NCBI GenBank assembly: GCA_015055805.1
Contig: SVHN01000001.1
Location: forward strand, 186,001 to 250,000
Origin: Clostridiales bacterium
Lineage (GTDB): Bacteria > Bacillota > Clostridia > Christensenellales > Borkfalkiaceae
Reading direction: 5' to 3'
DNA: 64,000 nt
Shown here: positions 36,114-44,760 of the stretch, piece after piece
Layout: each line of letters opens with the position of its first letter
How positions within the stretch are numbered: position 1 is the stretch's first letter
Notes under the pieces: generated by a model
What the model was told of the DNA's origin: nothing
Seen by the model: the letters and a program-made list of their open reading frames with translations, nothing else
Database searches by the model: none
Program-made: the position numbers and the translations under genes

Positions 36114-36830
36114 ATGTATAACGGAAAAATGAAAGCATTGACTTTTAGTTTTGACGACGGAGTAACTCAGGATAAAAGACTCATAGAAATATTTAATAAA
36201 TACGGCTTAAAGTCAACCTTTAACCTTAATTCGGAGTGGTTGGGAATGAGTGGGAGTCTTTCAATAAAAGACTATAAAGGGAACTATATAGTCCATAATA
36301 AGGTTGACCCTAAAGAAGTCGGAGAGTTGTATAAAGGGCACGAGATAGCCGTACATACACTCACGCACCCAAATCTTACCTTGATAGAAGACGATAAAGA
36401 AGTTATACGGCAAGTAGAACAGGATAGGTTGAATTTGAGTGAACTTTGTGGTTACGAAGTAATCGGTATGGCGTATCCTTGCGGTGGAGTAAACTGTAAC
36501 CAAAGGGTTGCAGATTTAATAAAGAACAACACAGGCGTAAAGTACGCAAGAACGATAACACTCACCGAAAGTTTTGAACCGTATCTTGATATATATCAGT
36601 ATAAAGCGACGGCATACCATAGAGCAATGGGCTGGGATAAAATGTTTGAACTAGCCGAAAAATTCGTCGCCCTTAAAACTGATACGCCAGCCGTGTTTTA
36701 CGTTTGGGGACATAGTTACGAGTTTGATATAGAAGAAAACGGCTGGGAAAATATAGAATGTTTTTGCCGTCTAGTAAGCGGAAAAAGTGATATATTTTAC
36801 GGCACGAACAAAGAAATCTTATTAAAATAA
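36114..36830 (+). CDS. Polysaccharide deacetylase family protein (NodB homology)
   Basis: A 238-residue cytosolic-type (no signal peptide) carbohydrate esterase 4-like protein. Motif 1 is TFSFDDG (catalytic Asp), motif 2 is HTLTHPNL, giving the metal-binding His-x3-His; YPCGG further on corresponds to motif 3. The substrate is unknown; relatives deacetylate peptidoglycan, chitin oligomers or other sugars. The start is taken at ATG 36114 with AAAGGTGG upstream; a GTG at 36090 would fall within the terminator stem. Confidence 0.83.
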   Translation: MYNGKMKALTFSFDDGVTQDKRLIEIFNKYGLKSTFNLNSEWLGMSGSLSIKDYKGNYIVHNKVDPKEVGELYKGHEIAVHTLTHPNLTLIEDDKEVIRQVEQDRLNLSELCGYEVIGMAYPCGGVNCNQRVADLIKNNTGVKYARTITLTESFEPYLDIYQYKATAYHRAMGWDKMFELAEKFVALKTDTPAVFYVWGHSYEFDIEENGWENIECFCRLVSGKSDIFYGTNKEILLK

Positions 36831-36834
36831 CACA

Positions 36835-36868
36835 AAAAAATGCTCTTTAATTTCAAGAGCATTTTTTT
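36835..36868. terminator. Bidirectional terminator between deacetylase and rubrerythrin genes
   Basis: Perfect stem AAAAAATGCTCTT / AAGAGCATTTTTT with A and T runs on both sides, ending both converging transcripts. Confidence 0.93.
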
Positions 36869-36877
36869 ATACACCGT

Positions 36878-37465
36878 TTATTCTTCATCAAATATAAGCA
36901 TAACGCTGCCTTGCTTTGCTTGGCAAAGGGGACAGGTTTCCCACGCCGATTTTAAGGTCGCCTCATACCCACAGTCGGCGCATTTCCATTTTACGGCTTT
37001 ATTCTTTTTATACATGGTATTGTTTTTGAACTGTTTATGAAGTTCTTTAAATCTCATAGCGTGGCAATTTTCCACTTGAGCGACGTTCAAAAACAGTTGT
37101 TCTATTTCAGGGAAACCTTCTTCTTTTGCAGTTTCAGCAAACTCTTTATAAAGTTCGATTTCTTTCAATTCGTCTTCTGCGGCAATCTTTAAATTTTCTT
37201 CTAAGTCCCATTTTTGTTTAAATGGATATCCTGCGCAGACGTCAATATTTTCAATGGGGGAATTGCTTGCATCTTGCAATTTCATATAAAACATTCTTGC
37301 GTGGTTAAACTCGTTATACACAACTTTGTCAATGAGTTCAGCAAGCTGTTTATAGCCTTGATTTCTCGCGCCGTATTCCATAAACTCGTATCTAGTGCGA
37401 GCTTGGCACTCACCAGCGTAAGAGCGCGCTAAGTTTTGATAGGTTTGACTTTCGATAAGTTTCAT
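36878..37465 (-). CDS. Rubrerythrin (classical domain order)
   Basis: A 195-residue peroxidase: N-terminal ferritin-like diiron domain (ECQARTRYEFM, NEFNHARMF, EDELKEIELY, and VENCHAMRF) and C-terminal rubredoxin domain (CADCGYEA ... CPLCQAK). It protects anaerobes against hydrogen peroxide. Preceded by AAGGAG. It differs from the reverse rubrerythrin at 30,434 in domain order, so the window encodes two different rubrerythrin types. I see no convincing promoter in the 79-base gap upstream. Confidence 0.94.
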   Translation of the reverse strand: MKLIESQTYQNLARSYAGECQARTRYEFMEYGARNQGYKQLAELIDKVVYNEFNHARMFYMKLQDASNSPIENIDVCAGYPFKQKWDLEENLKIAAEDELKEIELYKEFAETAKEEGFPEIEQLFLNVAQVENCHAMRFKELHKQFKNNTMYKKNKAVKWKCADCGYEATLKSAWETCPLCQAKQGSVMLIFDEE

Positions 37466-37544
37466 TTTTAAATCTCCTTTTTTACTGAGTATAACCGCTA
37501 GTGCAGTTTTTATACTGAAAAAAGGAAATTTTATAATGCTTTAG

Positions 37545-38285
37545 TTATTCCCAAGTTTCAAAGGCGAATTTTCTGTACCGCCTTGGGATAAAGTGATTTT
37601 GTTGACGCAGGTTTTTGCGTTCTTTAATATTGATTTCGTTATAGTACCGTTTCCACAAATCGTTCATAACCTTTTCTTTTTCGGACGGAGTAAAGGTGGG
37701 CGGTAGGTCGGTTACCATGCTTTTAAGGCTAGTTCCGTTGGACATACAAATAACGTTCCTTTTAACGTCGTGGATAATAAACGGAGTATTGCCCAGCCGT
37801 CTTAAAAAGTGCGGTGCGATAAGGTCTGTGATATCGTTATCGGGTGAATACTGGGCGTATAAAACGCCGCGTTCAGATTCGGAAAAGCGCAAAAATCCCG
37901 TCATAATATGCCGTTCGTGCAAAACCTTTTGAACGGTATAAGAAAAGTCGGAAACAGCCTTTAAGGAGAGCATTTCAGAAACGTCTTTGCGCTCGGATAA
38001 TATAAGGTGCGCGTAATTAAAAGCGACGGTTAAAGCCGACGGTGAGCAGGACTTTATGCACACGCGCATGAGCGCGATAACGTCGTCACCAGCGTACCTA
38101 ACTAGCGCGGATTTAACGCGTTCCAAACTTTTAAGGTCGGTTACGACGTCGATAGCAACCGAGCCGATTTTGGGCTGATAAACACGCCTATCTTCAACCG
38201 TATCGGGTATAATGTTTTCCGTAAAACTAATAAAAAGCGCGCTTAAAACGCCGTTTACATGGTTATCAATCAAAAAAGTTTTCAT
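37545..38285 (-). CDS. DUF4130 / TIGR03915-type putative DNA repair protein
   Basis: A 246-residue protein of the family that always accompanies a radical SAM DNA-repair candidate. Recognisable parts are the MTGFLRFSE block, then IAPHFLRRLGNTPFIIHDVKR, and a basic C-terminal region with WKRYYNEINIKERKN and NHFIPRRYRKF. The biochemical role is not established. Its ATG overlaps the stop of the radical SAM gene (38282-38285), indicating translational coupling and a joint function. Confidence 0.88.
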   Translation of the reverse strand: MKTFLIDNHVNGVLSALFISFTENIIPDTVEDRRVYQPKIGSVAIDVVTDLKSLERVKSALVRYAGDDVIALMRVCIKSCSPSALTVAFNYAHLILSERKDVSEMLSLKAVSDFSYTVQKVLHERHIMTGFLRFSESERGVLYAQYSPDNDITDLIAPHFLRRLGNTPFIIHDVKRNVICMSNGTSLKSMVTDLPPTFTPSEKEKVMNDLWKRYYNEINIKERKNLRQQNHFIPRRYRKFAFETWE

Positions 38286-39547
38286 AATTCACCGTTAAGC
38301 GCAGACGTTGCGGCGTACACGTTGTTGTCGAACACCGATAACTGTCTAGCGTTTTCGTTCCACTCGGCAGCGGAAAGTAGTCCCTTTATCGTGCTAGTTT
38401 TTCCGCTACCTATAAATTTGCCTTTACACGTTATAAAATGTACCGCCCTTTTAAGCACCACGCGAAGTCTTTTAAGGTCGCCAAAATCAAGTTTGGCAGT
38501 TTTTCTTGCAAGCATAATTCTATACGCGCTCTTAACACCGATACCGGGTACGCGAAGTAGCATTTGTGGGGACGCCGTGTTTATCTCAACGGGGAACAGT
38601 TCGGGGTGGCGTATAGCCCAAGCGCATTTGGGGTCTAGTTCCAAGGATAAAAATCCGTCGTTTTCGGTAATCTCTTCGGCGGTAAAACCGTAAAACCTAA
38701 GCAACCAGTCGGCTTGATAAAGTCGGTGTTCTCTAATTTGCGGTGCTTGTTCGTAGGGAAGTAAGGACGTTGAAAAGTTGGTGGGTGAATAGTTAGAATA
38801 ATACACCCTTTTTAACCGATAGTTGTGGTACATATATTCGGTAAGTTTTAATATATGAGCGTCTGACTCTGGCGACGCACCTATAATCATCTGCGTGGTT
38901 TGACCCGCCGGCAAAAAATCTTTTCTTCTGGTAAGGCTTTTAGGATCGGCGTAATACTTGTCGTGAGCAAGTGTTTTCATAGGCGCGATAATGGCGTTTT
39001 TATCCTTTTGCGGAGCGAGAAGTTTAAGGCTTTTCTCGCTCGGCAGTTCAATATTAAAACTTATTCTATCTACGTAAAAACCAGCCCTTTCAATCAAGAT
39101 TCTATCCGCGCTAGGTATACCTTTAAGATGAATATAGCCGTTAAAACGATACTTGGTTCGCAAAAGTTTTACGGTATCGAACAGCCTTTCCATAGTATAG
39201 TCTGGCGTCTTAACCACGGCAGAAGATAAAAATAACCCTTCGATATAATTGCGCTTATAAAAATCAATCACAAGTTCGCAAATCTCTTCTGGTTCAGCCG
39301 TAGCCCTTGGAATAGGGTTAGAACGGCGGTTGTTGCAGTAGGCGCAGTCGTAATAACAGTCGTTGCTCATAAGTATTTTAAGCAGCGAAATACACCGCCC
39401 GTCCTGAGTAAACGAGTGACATATCCCACCAAAACACGCGTTTCCGATACCGCCCTTTTTGTTTTCTCTTCGCGATCCGCTTGACGAGCAAGATACGTCG
39501 TACTTTGCCGCCTCGGATAAAATCGCAAGCCTTCTTTCGTCTAACAT
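38282..39547 (-). CDS. Putative DNA modification/repair radical SAM protein
   Basis: About 421 residues. The radical SAM cluster motif is CYYDCAYC, preceded by a cysteine-rich N-terminus (CSSSGS, CFGGICH, GRCISLLK). The C-terminal part contains a helix-hairpin-helix, LLRVPGIGVKSAYRIMLARK, typical of DNA binding. The pair with DUF4130 is conserved in many bacteria and is annotated as putative DNA repair. I set the start at ATG 39547, after AAGGTGA; the frame is open further upstream but lacks a better start. Confidence 0.9.
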   Translation of the reverse strand: MLDERRLAILSEAAKYDVSCSSSGSRRENKKGGIGNACFGGICHSFTQDGRCISLLKILMSNDCYYDCAYCNNRRSNPIPRATAEPEEICELVIDFYKRNYIEGLFLSSAVVKTPDYTMERLFDTVKLLRTKYRFNGYIHLKGIPSADRILIERAGFYVDRISFNIELPSEKSLKLLAPQKDKNAIIAPMKTLAHDKYYADPKSLTRRKDFLPAGQTTQMIIGASPESDAHILKLTEYMYHNYRLKRVYYSNYSPTNFSTSLLPYEQAPQIREHRLYQADWLLRFYGFTAEEITENDGFLSLELDPKCAWAIRHPELFPVEINTASPQMLLRVPGIGVKSAYRIMLARKTAKLDFGDLKRLRVVLKRAVHFITCKGKFIGSGKTSTIKGLLSAAEWNENARQLSVFDNNVYAATSALNGEL

Positions 39548-39567
39548 AATTTCACCTTCGTAAGTGT

Positions 39568-39596
39568 ATTGTATCACAACAAAAACCAAAAAGCAA
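39568..39596 (-). promoter_or_regulatory. Promoter of the radical SAM/DUF4130 operon
   Basis: Minus strand TTGCTT (39596-39591), 17-bp spacer, TACAAT (39573-39568), 20 bases before ATG 39547. Confidence 0.68.
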
Positions 39597-39652
39597 ACAA
39601 ATGTTCGCTTTTTTAAAAATAAAATTCAATCAGGTTTTTATAGGCAAGTGGA

Positions 39653-39681
39653 TTGACAATAAAATTTTATAGTTGTATAAT
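39653..39681 (+). promoter_or_regulatory. Consensus promoter of the CapA-like/M20 operon
   Basis: TTGACA (39653-39658), 17-bp spacer, TATAAT (39676-39681): full consensus. GAGG follows at 39704-39707 before GTG 39718. Confidence 0.85.
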
Positions 39682-39717
39682 CAATTGTAAAATAAAATCA
39701 ATACGAGGTAGTTTATA

Positions 39718-41022
39718 GTGGGAAAGGGTTTTAAGCTAATAGCTACTGGCGACGCATTATTTACAGCAGACGTTCCAAACGAGTATTTTTCGGGCGACTT
39801 TAAGAAGATACAAACGTTTATGTCAGATGCGGACGCAAAGATGACAAACCTAGAAACCAACGTTTCAGCGTTCGGTGAGTTTCCTAATCAGTACAGCGGC
39901 GGAACGTGGCTTAACGTCACGCCCGAAGAGTTTGACGATTTGGTTAAGTTTGGGTTTGATTATTTTAGTACGGCGAATAACCATTGCATGGACTATTCGT
40001 ATCACGGCTTGCTTTCAACGATAGCAGAACTTGACAAAAGGGGACTTAAACACTCAGGTACGGGAAAGAGTTTGAAAGACGCTGCTGCACCAGCAACCCT
40101 TAACTTTAACGGCGGTTCGGTTGGCATAATAGCGGTGGACACAAGTTTTAAAGAGCCGTCCAAAGCAGGCGTTGAAACTAAGACTATGAAGTCGCGACCG
40201 GGCGTAAACTACGTCGGGTTTGAGCAGTATTTCCCGATTGATTTAGTTCAACTTGAACAGCTTAAAAACATAGCGGCAACTAGCAAGGTCAACGCGTATA
40301 ACGACTTGCTTACGGCGGACGGGTTTTCGTTAAAGGCAGAAAACGGCGTTTATCAGTTTGGCAACACTAAATTCTGTTACGACGGTTCAAAGAAGAAAAC
40401 CGAGTGTAACAAAAAGGACAAGGCAAGACTGATGCAATCAATCGAACAGGCAAAAAAGGTTTACGATTACGTCGTGCTTGCGGTGCATTGCCACGAGATA
40501 GGCGATACTAAGCACGAAGAAGTTCCTGAATTTTTAAGTGAACTTACTAAAAGCGCGGTTGATGCAGGTGCTAACGCCGTTATCTGTAACGGAACGCATC
40601 AACTTCGTCCGTTAGAGATTTATAAAGATAGTCCTATTTTCTATTCGTTAGGCGATTTTATATATCAAGGTATGCGCGTTAAATATTTGCCTGCGGATTT
40701 TATGATAAAGTACGGAATAGACGTAAACTCAACGGCGTACGAAGGACTTATGGCAAGGTCTGAAGGCGGCAAGAAAGGACTTCAAACCAAACGTTGTAAT
40801 TTCTTGACCGTTCTCCCCAAAATGACCTTTGAGGGCGGAAAACTTAAAACTCTTGAAATGTTACCCGTGGTTGCAGGGTTTAAGCGGCAGGGCAAGATGG
40901 ACGGGCTTCCTTACGTTGCAGAAGGCGACGAGGCGATTGAGATTTTCAATATCCTAAAAGAACTCAGCGCACCGTACGGCACAGAACTTGAACTTAATAA
41001 CGGGATTATAGTATTAAAATAA
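39718..41022 (+). CDS. CapA-like metallophosphatase-fold protein
   Basis: A 434-residue protein of the CapA/PGA_cap family (calcineurin-like fold). Motifs seen are ATGDALFTADV, TNLETNVS, TANNHCMDY, VLAVHCHEIGD, NGTHQLRPLEIY and SLGDFIYQ. CapA takes part in poly-gamma-glutamate capsule export in bacilli, but this protein has no signal peptide or membrane anchor, so a cytoplasmic hydrolase role is more likely. A GTG start 10 bases after GAGG. The next gene, an amidohydrolase, begins 9 bases after the stop and probably acts on a related amide substrate. Confidence 0.85.
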   Translation: MGKGFKLIATGDALFTADVPNEYFSGDFKKIQTFMSDADAKMTNLETNVSAFGEFPNQYSGGTWLNVTPEEFDDLVKFGFDYFSTANNHCMDYSYHGLLSTIAELDKRGLKHSGTGKSLKDAAAPATLNFNGGSVGIIAVDTSFKEPSKAGVETKTMKSRPGVNYVGFEQYFPIDLVQLEQLKNIAATSKVNAYNDLLTADGFSLKAENGVYQFGNTKFCYDGSKKKTECNKKDKARLMQSIEQAKKVYDYVVLAVHCHEIGDTKHEEVPEFLSELTKSAVDAGANAVICNGTHQLRPLEIYKDSPIFYSLGDFIYQGMRVKYLPADFMIKYGIDVNSTAYEGLMARSEGGKKGLQTKRCNFLTVLPKMTFEGGKLKTLEMLPVVAGFKRQGKMDGLPYVAEGDEAIEIFNILKELSAPYGTELELNNGIIVLK

Positions 41023-41031
41023 GGTGACGAA

Positions 41032-42390
41032 ATGATAGAACAGATTAAGATTATAGATAAATACAGAGAACTTATACTTAACGCAGAACAATATATTTGG
41101 AAAAATCCTGAAACAGGTTATAAAGAATATAAAACCAACGCGTATATGATAGAAAACTTTGAAAAGCTCGGCTATACCGTGAAAAAGGCAGAAGGGATTA
41201 CGGGGTTTTCTGCCGAAGTTGATACGCAAAAAGCAGGACCAACCGTTATGGTTATTGCAGAGCTTGACTCTCTGATAAATAAATCACACCCCGATTGCGA
41301 TAAAGAAACGGGAACGGTGCACTCTTGCGGACACAACGCACAATGCGCGGCAATGTTAGGTATAGCAGCGGCACTAAAACATAAAGAAATATTAGATAAC
41401 CTTTGTGGAAAGGTTAGACTTTTGGTTGTTCCCGCTGAAGAAGGCGTTGAAGTTGCTTATAGAAAACAGCTTATAGAAAAAGGCGTTATCGAGTTTACTT
41501 CGGGAAAACCCGAGTTTATCAAAAGAGGATTTTTTAAAGGCGTTGATATTGCGTTCATGGTGCACGCCCACTCAAATTCTGAAACCGAACAGGGCAAAAG
41601 ATTTTTACTTGGTACGGGCAGCAACGGCAATGCGAGAAAGTTCACCGAATTTCAGGGTGTTTCTGCGCACGCGGGTAGCAACCCTCACGACGGTGTAAAC
41701 GCGCTCAACGTAGCGTCAACGGCAATCACTACCGTCAATTCTTTAAGGGAAACGTTCAAAGAGTGCGATAATATAAGATTTCACTCTATAATAACTAAGG
41801 GCGGTGATGCGGTAAACGCCGTACCTGACTCTGTGGTTATGGAAAGTTACGTAAGAGCATCATCAGCTAAGGCATTAAAAGACGCAAACGAAAAAATCAA
41901 TAGAGCGTTATCGGCAGTAGCCGCGGCTTTCGGCGCAAACGTAAAGATACAGGATATGGCAGGTTCTGTCGCTCTACACGACGATCCTACCTTAAACGGC
42001 TATGCGAGAGAAGTTTTAACCGAGTTCGTTGGCGAAGGTGCGTTTGGGCAGAGAGAGTTCTTAGCGTCATCTACCGACATGGGTGACGTCAGCGCGCTGT
42101 TCCCGTGTATACACGCTTACGCTTGCGGTTGTTCGGGAACTTTGCACGGCAAAGATTTTAGAGTGGCTGACCCCGAAGCGGTGTGCGTAGACAATGCAAA
42201 ATTCCAGCTCGGTCTTTTGATTAAACTTTTATCTAACGGAGCAAAAGCGGCTTACGACGTAATTAAAAATTATAAGCCGGTATTCAGTTCGATAGAAGAA
42301 TACTTAGCGCATAAGCGTTCGTTTAACATAAATAAGCAAACGGTAAAGTACAATCAGGACGGAACGCTTACCTTAGATTTTAAGGCATAA
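41032..42390 (+). CDS. M20-family amidohydrolase (AbgB/aminoacylase-like)
   Basis: A 452-residue metallopeptidase-fold amidohydrolase. Metal-site motifs are AELDSL, HSCGHNAQCA, PAEEGVEV and a late ACGCSGTLHGKDF histidine. The dimerisation domain insert starts near FQGVSAHAGSNPHDGVNAL. Relatives hydrolyse p-aminobenzoyl-glutamate or N-acyl amino acids; substrate assignment is not possible from sequence. Preceded by AAGGTGA, in an operon with the CapA-like gene. No terminator follows, so transcription may continue towards 42,511. Confidence 0.87.
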   Translation: MIEQIKIIDKYRELILNAEQYIWKNPETGYKEYKTNAYMIENFEKLGYTVKKAEGITGFSAEVDTQKAGPTVMVIAELDSLINKSHPDCDKETGTVHSCGHNAQCAAMLGIAAALKHKEILDNLCGKVRLLVVPAEEGVEVAYRKQLIEKGVIEFTSGKPEFIKRGFFKGVDIAFMVHAHSNSETEQGKRFLLGTGSNGNARKFTEFQGVSAHAGSNPHDGVNALNVASTAITTVNSLRETFKECDNIRFHSIITKGGDAVNAVPDSVVMESYVRASSAKALKDANEKINRALSAVAAAFGANVKIQDMAGSVALHDDPTLNGYAREVLTEFVGEGAFGQREFLASSTDMGDVSALFPCIHAYACGCSGTLHGKDFRVADPEAVCVDNAKFQLGLLIKLLSNGAKAAYDVIKNYKPVFSSIEEYLAHKRSFNINKQTVKYNQDGTLTLDFKA

Positions 42391-42409
42391 TAAAATCGTA
42401 TCTTTACTG

Positions 42410-42451
42410 ACAACAAAATAGAGCACCTTTTAGACAATTTCGTATATTTAC
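42410..42451 (+). promoter_or_regulatory. Conserved 42-bp upstream element, copy A (putative AraC operator)
   Basis: This 42-bp stretch is identical at 35 positions, without gaps, to 44719-44760. It contains ACAAAATAGAGCAC and, 21 bp further on, ACAATTTCGTATAT: two half-sites beginning ACAA two helical turns apart, the layout used by AraC-family activators. Its 3' end overlaps the -35 box of the following promoter. The likely binding protein is the AraC-family regulator encoded at 43,586-44,425. Confidence 0.72.
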
Positions 42452-42475
42452 AAATTCGGCGCGTGATATTATAAT
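42447..42475 (+). promoter_or_regulatory. Promoter of the 42,511 phosphoesterase gene
   Basis: TTTACA (42447-42452), 17-bp spacer, TATAAT (42470-42475), placed directly at the end of element A. Confidence 0.75.
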
Positions 42476-42510
42476 AATTCGGCAAATAAAAAATTAAAAG
42501 AGGAATAGTT

Positions 42511-43515
42511 GTGAAAACTGAGATCCCCGAATACTGGAAAAAACATATAGACTTAAAACTTGAAAAGATTAACGCAATCCGCGATATGGCGGAAGGAAAG
42601 ATTGCAGAGTTTATATTTTCAACCGATACCCACGTCGAAGTAGGGGAAAACAGAACGCCCGAACTTTGTAGATATATAATTGAAAAAACGGGTATTGATA
42701 AGGTTGTTTTCGGCGGCGACTTTATGGACGGCAGAAAGGATAAGAACGAGGCGCTAAAAAACTTAAAGCGTTGGCGTGATCTGTGGTGTGATTTACCTGT
42801 TTACGGGGTTAGGGGAAACCACGATACTAACACGGCTGGCGATTTTACCGAAGAGAACAGAATGACTGACGAAGAGTACCGCGAACAGATATATAAATAT
42901 TTTAAAAACGAGAATAACGGCAAGGGATTTTATTCTTACGTCGACGATGAAAAGAACAAAATAAGATACTTTTTATTGGATACAGGCGCGAAGTATTCTC
43001 AATTTTTTGGCGAAGGACACGAAAAAGATTTTATACTTTACGGCGCGCCTATCCCAGCGTATAAAGAACAGCTCGATTTTGTTTGGGAAAAGTCAAAAGA
43101 ACTCGGAAGGAACTGGCACGTCGTTGCAATTCAGCACATTATAATAGGCGGTCAAAACTGTAAAAATCCACGTCCTGTATATTTAATGCCGCAAGGCAAA
43201 GACCTACTGGTTACGCTGGATAAAATACAGGAAGACCCCGAAATGCCGAGAGTTTTAGTTGCAATGTGTGGACATAACCATATAGATAGAGAAATGCTTG
43301 GCATGGGTGGTTACCCCGTTTTATCCACTACTTGTGATAGTGGAACGCTGGCGGCAAAGCATAGCCAAGAAAATCCGTTAAGGGAAGTTGGAACAACCGA
43401 CGAGCAAGCTTTTGACGTTGTTCAATTAGATTTGACTAATTATAGATTTTATTCAACCAGAATAGGCTACGGCAAAGATAGAACGTACAAAATGTTTTTG
43501 TCGGTAACTCAATAA
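42511..43515 (+). CDS. Calcineurin-like metallophosphoesterase
   Basis: A 334-residue cytoplasmic phosphoesterase starting at GTG after AGAGGAA. Metal-binding motifs appear in order: FSTDTHVE, FGGDFMDG, GVRGNHDT, AIQHI and CGHNHID. No signal peptide. The substrate is unknown. Its promoter shares the 42-bp element with the sugar transporter operon, so it is probably coregulated with that locus and may process a phosphorylated or phosphodiester-linked sugar; this is inference from context. Confidence 0.86.
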   Translation: MKTEIPEYWKKHIDLKLEKINAIRDMAEGKIAEFIFSTDTHVEVGENRTPELCRYIIEKTGIDKVVFGGDFMDGRKDKNEALKNLKRWRDLWCDLPVYGVRGNHDTNTAGDFTEENRMTDEEYREQIYKYFKNENNGKGFYSYVDDEKNKIRYFLLDTGAKYSQFFGEGHEKDFILYGAPIPAYKEQLDFVWEKSKELGRNWHVVAIQHIIIGGQNCKNPRPVYLMPQGKDLLVTLDKIQEDPEMPRVLVAMCGHNHIDREMLGMGGYPVLSTTCDSGTLAAKHSQENPLREVGTTDEQAFDVVQLDLTNYRFYSTRIGYGKDRTYKMFLSVTQ

Positions 43516-43534
43516 TTTGCATAGGTGATTTAAC

Positions 43535-43574
43535 AAAAAAGGCTTTTAGAGAAAGTTCTCTAAAAGCCTTTTTT
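43535..43574. terminator. Bidirectional terminator between phosphoesterase and araC-type gene
   Basis: Long stem AAAAAAGGCTTTTAGAGAA paired with its complement at 43556-43574, with A and T runs at either end, ending both converging genes. Confidence 0.93.
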
Positions 43575-43585
43575 AACGTTTTACG

Positions 43586-44425
43586 TTAGTTTGAAGTGTT
43601 AAGTTTTCGGTATTGTGACGGGGTCAAAGAGTATTTTTTGTAGAAAAGTTTGTGGAAATAAGATAAACTGTCGTAACCCACTCTGTCACAGATTTCCCTT
43701 AAACTGAGCGACGTGCTGACAAGATAAAAGGACGCGTGCTTTAATTTTATCTCGTTTGCGTATTCGGTTATGGTCATGCCCGTTTCTTTCTTGAAGTAAT
43801 GGCAGATATACGACGGGGAATAGTGGAATTTATTTATTATACCTTGCAACGGGTTGGTTATGTTGTGATTCATGTTTAGAATCTCAATGATGCGTGAAAT
43901 AAGTTGCGGTTTGGCAGCGGACTGTTCGACGTTGTGGCATGCGGCTAAAAACTTGCTAAAAAACATATATAAAAAGATTTGCCCGCTTGAAATTTTAATA
44001 TTGATGTCGTTTTGAAGTTGTATATTACTTAGATTTTTTTCAATAAAGTCCACTTCGTCTTGTGAAAAGTTGACGATAGTGCGCTTGTAGTTTTCGTGAA
44101 TTTTTTTGTGTAGCCCAACCATGTTGTCGCATTGTTGCTTAAAGAAAGATTTGTCAACCAAAAAGTCACGCTTATAATAATAAGACATTTCGCCGTAAAA
44201 GGTATGCGAAACGCCGGGGATAACGATAATACAATCTCCGGCTTTTAGTTTTTCGTATTTTTTTCCGTCGTACGAGTGGAAGAATTCGCCTTTTATAACG
44301 TAAATAATCTCATAGAAATCATGAAGATGAGGCTGGCTTTTGCTGTAAGTATTGACAAGTGTGTAAAAGTGCGTGCCTTCGCTTATAAAAAAATTCTCTT
44401 CGTACTGTGTAGTGTTGTGTCCCAT
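43586..44425 (-). CDS. AraC-family transcriptional regulator
   Basis: About 279 residues: N-terminal cupin-like sensor domain (HLHDFYEIIYVIKGEFFHSY, then CIIVIPGVSHTF) and C-terminal double helix-turn-helix domain (QGIINKFHYSPSYICHYFKK, LREICDRVGYDSLSYFHKLF, LTPSQYRKL). It lies between two outward-facing promoters that carry the same 42-bp element, so it very probably controls both, responding to a sugar bound in the cupin domain. ATG 44425 coincides with the expected transcription start, so the message may be leaderless; an in-frame TTG at 44443 lies upstream of the promoter's start point. Confidence 0.9.
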   Translation of the reverse strand: MGHNTTQYEENFFISEGTHFYTLVNTYSKSQPHLHDFYEIIYVIKGEFFHSYDGKKYEKLKAGDCIIVIPGVSHTFYGEMSYYYKRDFLVDKSFFKQQCDNMVGLHKKIHENYKRTIVNFSQDEVDFIEKNLSNIQLQNDINIKISSGQIFLYMFFSKFLAACHNVEQSAAKPQLISRIIEILNMNHNITNPLQGIINKFHYSPSYICHYFKKETGMTITEYANEIKLKHASFYLVSTSLSLREICDRVGYDSLSYFHKLFYKKYSLTPSQYRKLNTSN

Positions 44426-44431
44426 AGTCGT

Positions 44432-44460
44432 ATGATAACACAATAAACAAGTTTAGTCAA
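44432..44460 (-). promoter_or_regulatory. Promoter of the araC-type gene
   Basis: Minus strand TTGACT (44460-44455), 17-bp spacer, TATCAT (44437-44432). The start point predicted from this promoter is at or next to the ATG at 44425. Confidence 0.75.
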
Positions 44461-44718
44461 GCATATCCGAATTTTTTAAGTTGAAGTTGAGCAAAATAAA
44501 ACAATATAGAGTTTAATTTGAGATATAAAATAACCGATAAAGGCTTATGTGAAAACAAACAAAACACCTGTGAAATTACAAAAAAATCAAATGATTTTAT
44601 AAAGTTAAAGTGGCTAAAATTGTATGGAAATACTTGTAATAAACGATTTTTATAAAAAATCAAAAAACATTAGGTAAAAGTTAAACGGTAAATTAAATGC
44701 TGCTATTGTTTTTATAAA
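44461..44718. other. AT-rich intergenic region without recognisable gene
   Basis: A very AT-rich 258-base stretch between the araC-type promoter and element B. Short ORFs lack ribosome binding sites. A weak GATTTTT/AAAAAATC hairpin lies near 44644-44660. I see no other feature. Confidence 0.5.
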
Positions 44719-44760
44719 ACAACAAAATTGAGCACATCTGGAACAATTGCGTATATTTAC
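44719..44760 (+). promoter_or_regulatory. Conserved 42-bp upstream element, copy B (putative AraC operator)
   Basis: Second copy of the element at 42410-42451 (35 of 42 identical, no gaps), with half-sites ACAAAATTGAGCAC and ACAATTGCGTATAT 21 bp apart. It abuts the -35 box of the sugar-locus promoter at exactly the same distance from the -10 box (18 bases) as copy A. Confidence 0.72.

Noticed and set aside
37466..37544. PerR-type promoter for the classical rubrerythrin
   Set aside because: A TATACT is present on the minus strand, but no -35 box and no convincing PerR box could be found.
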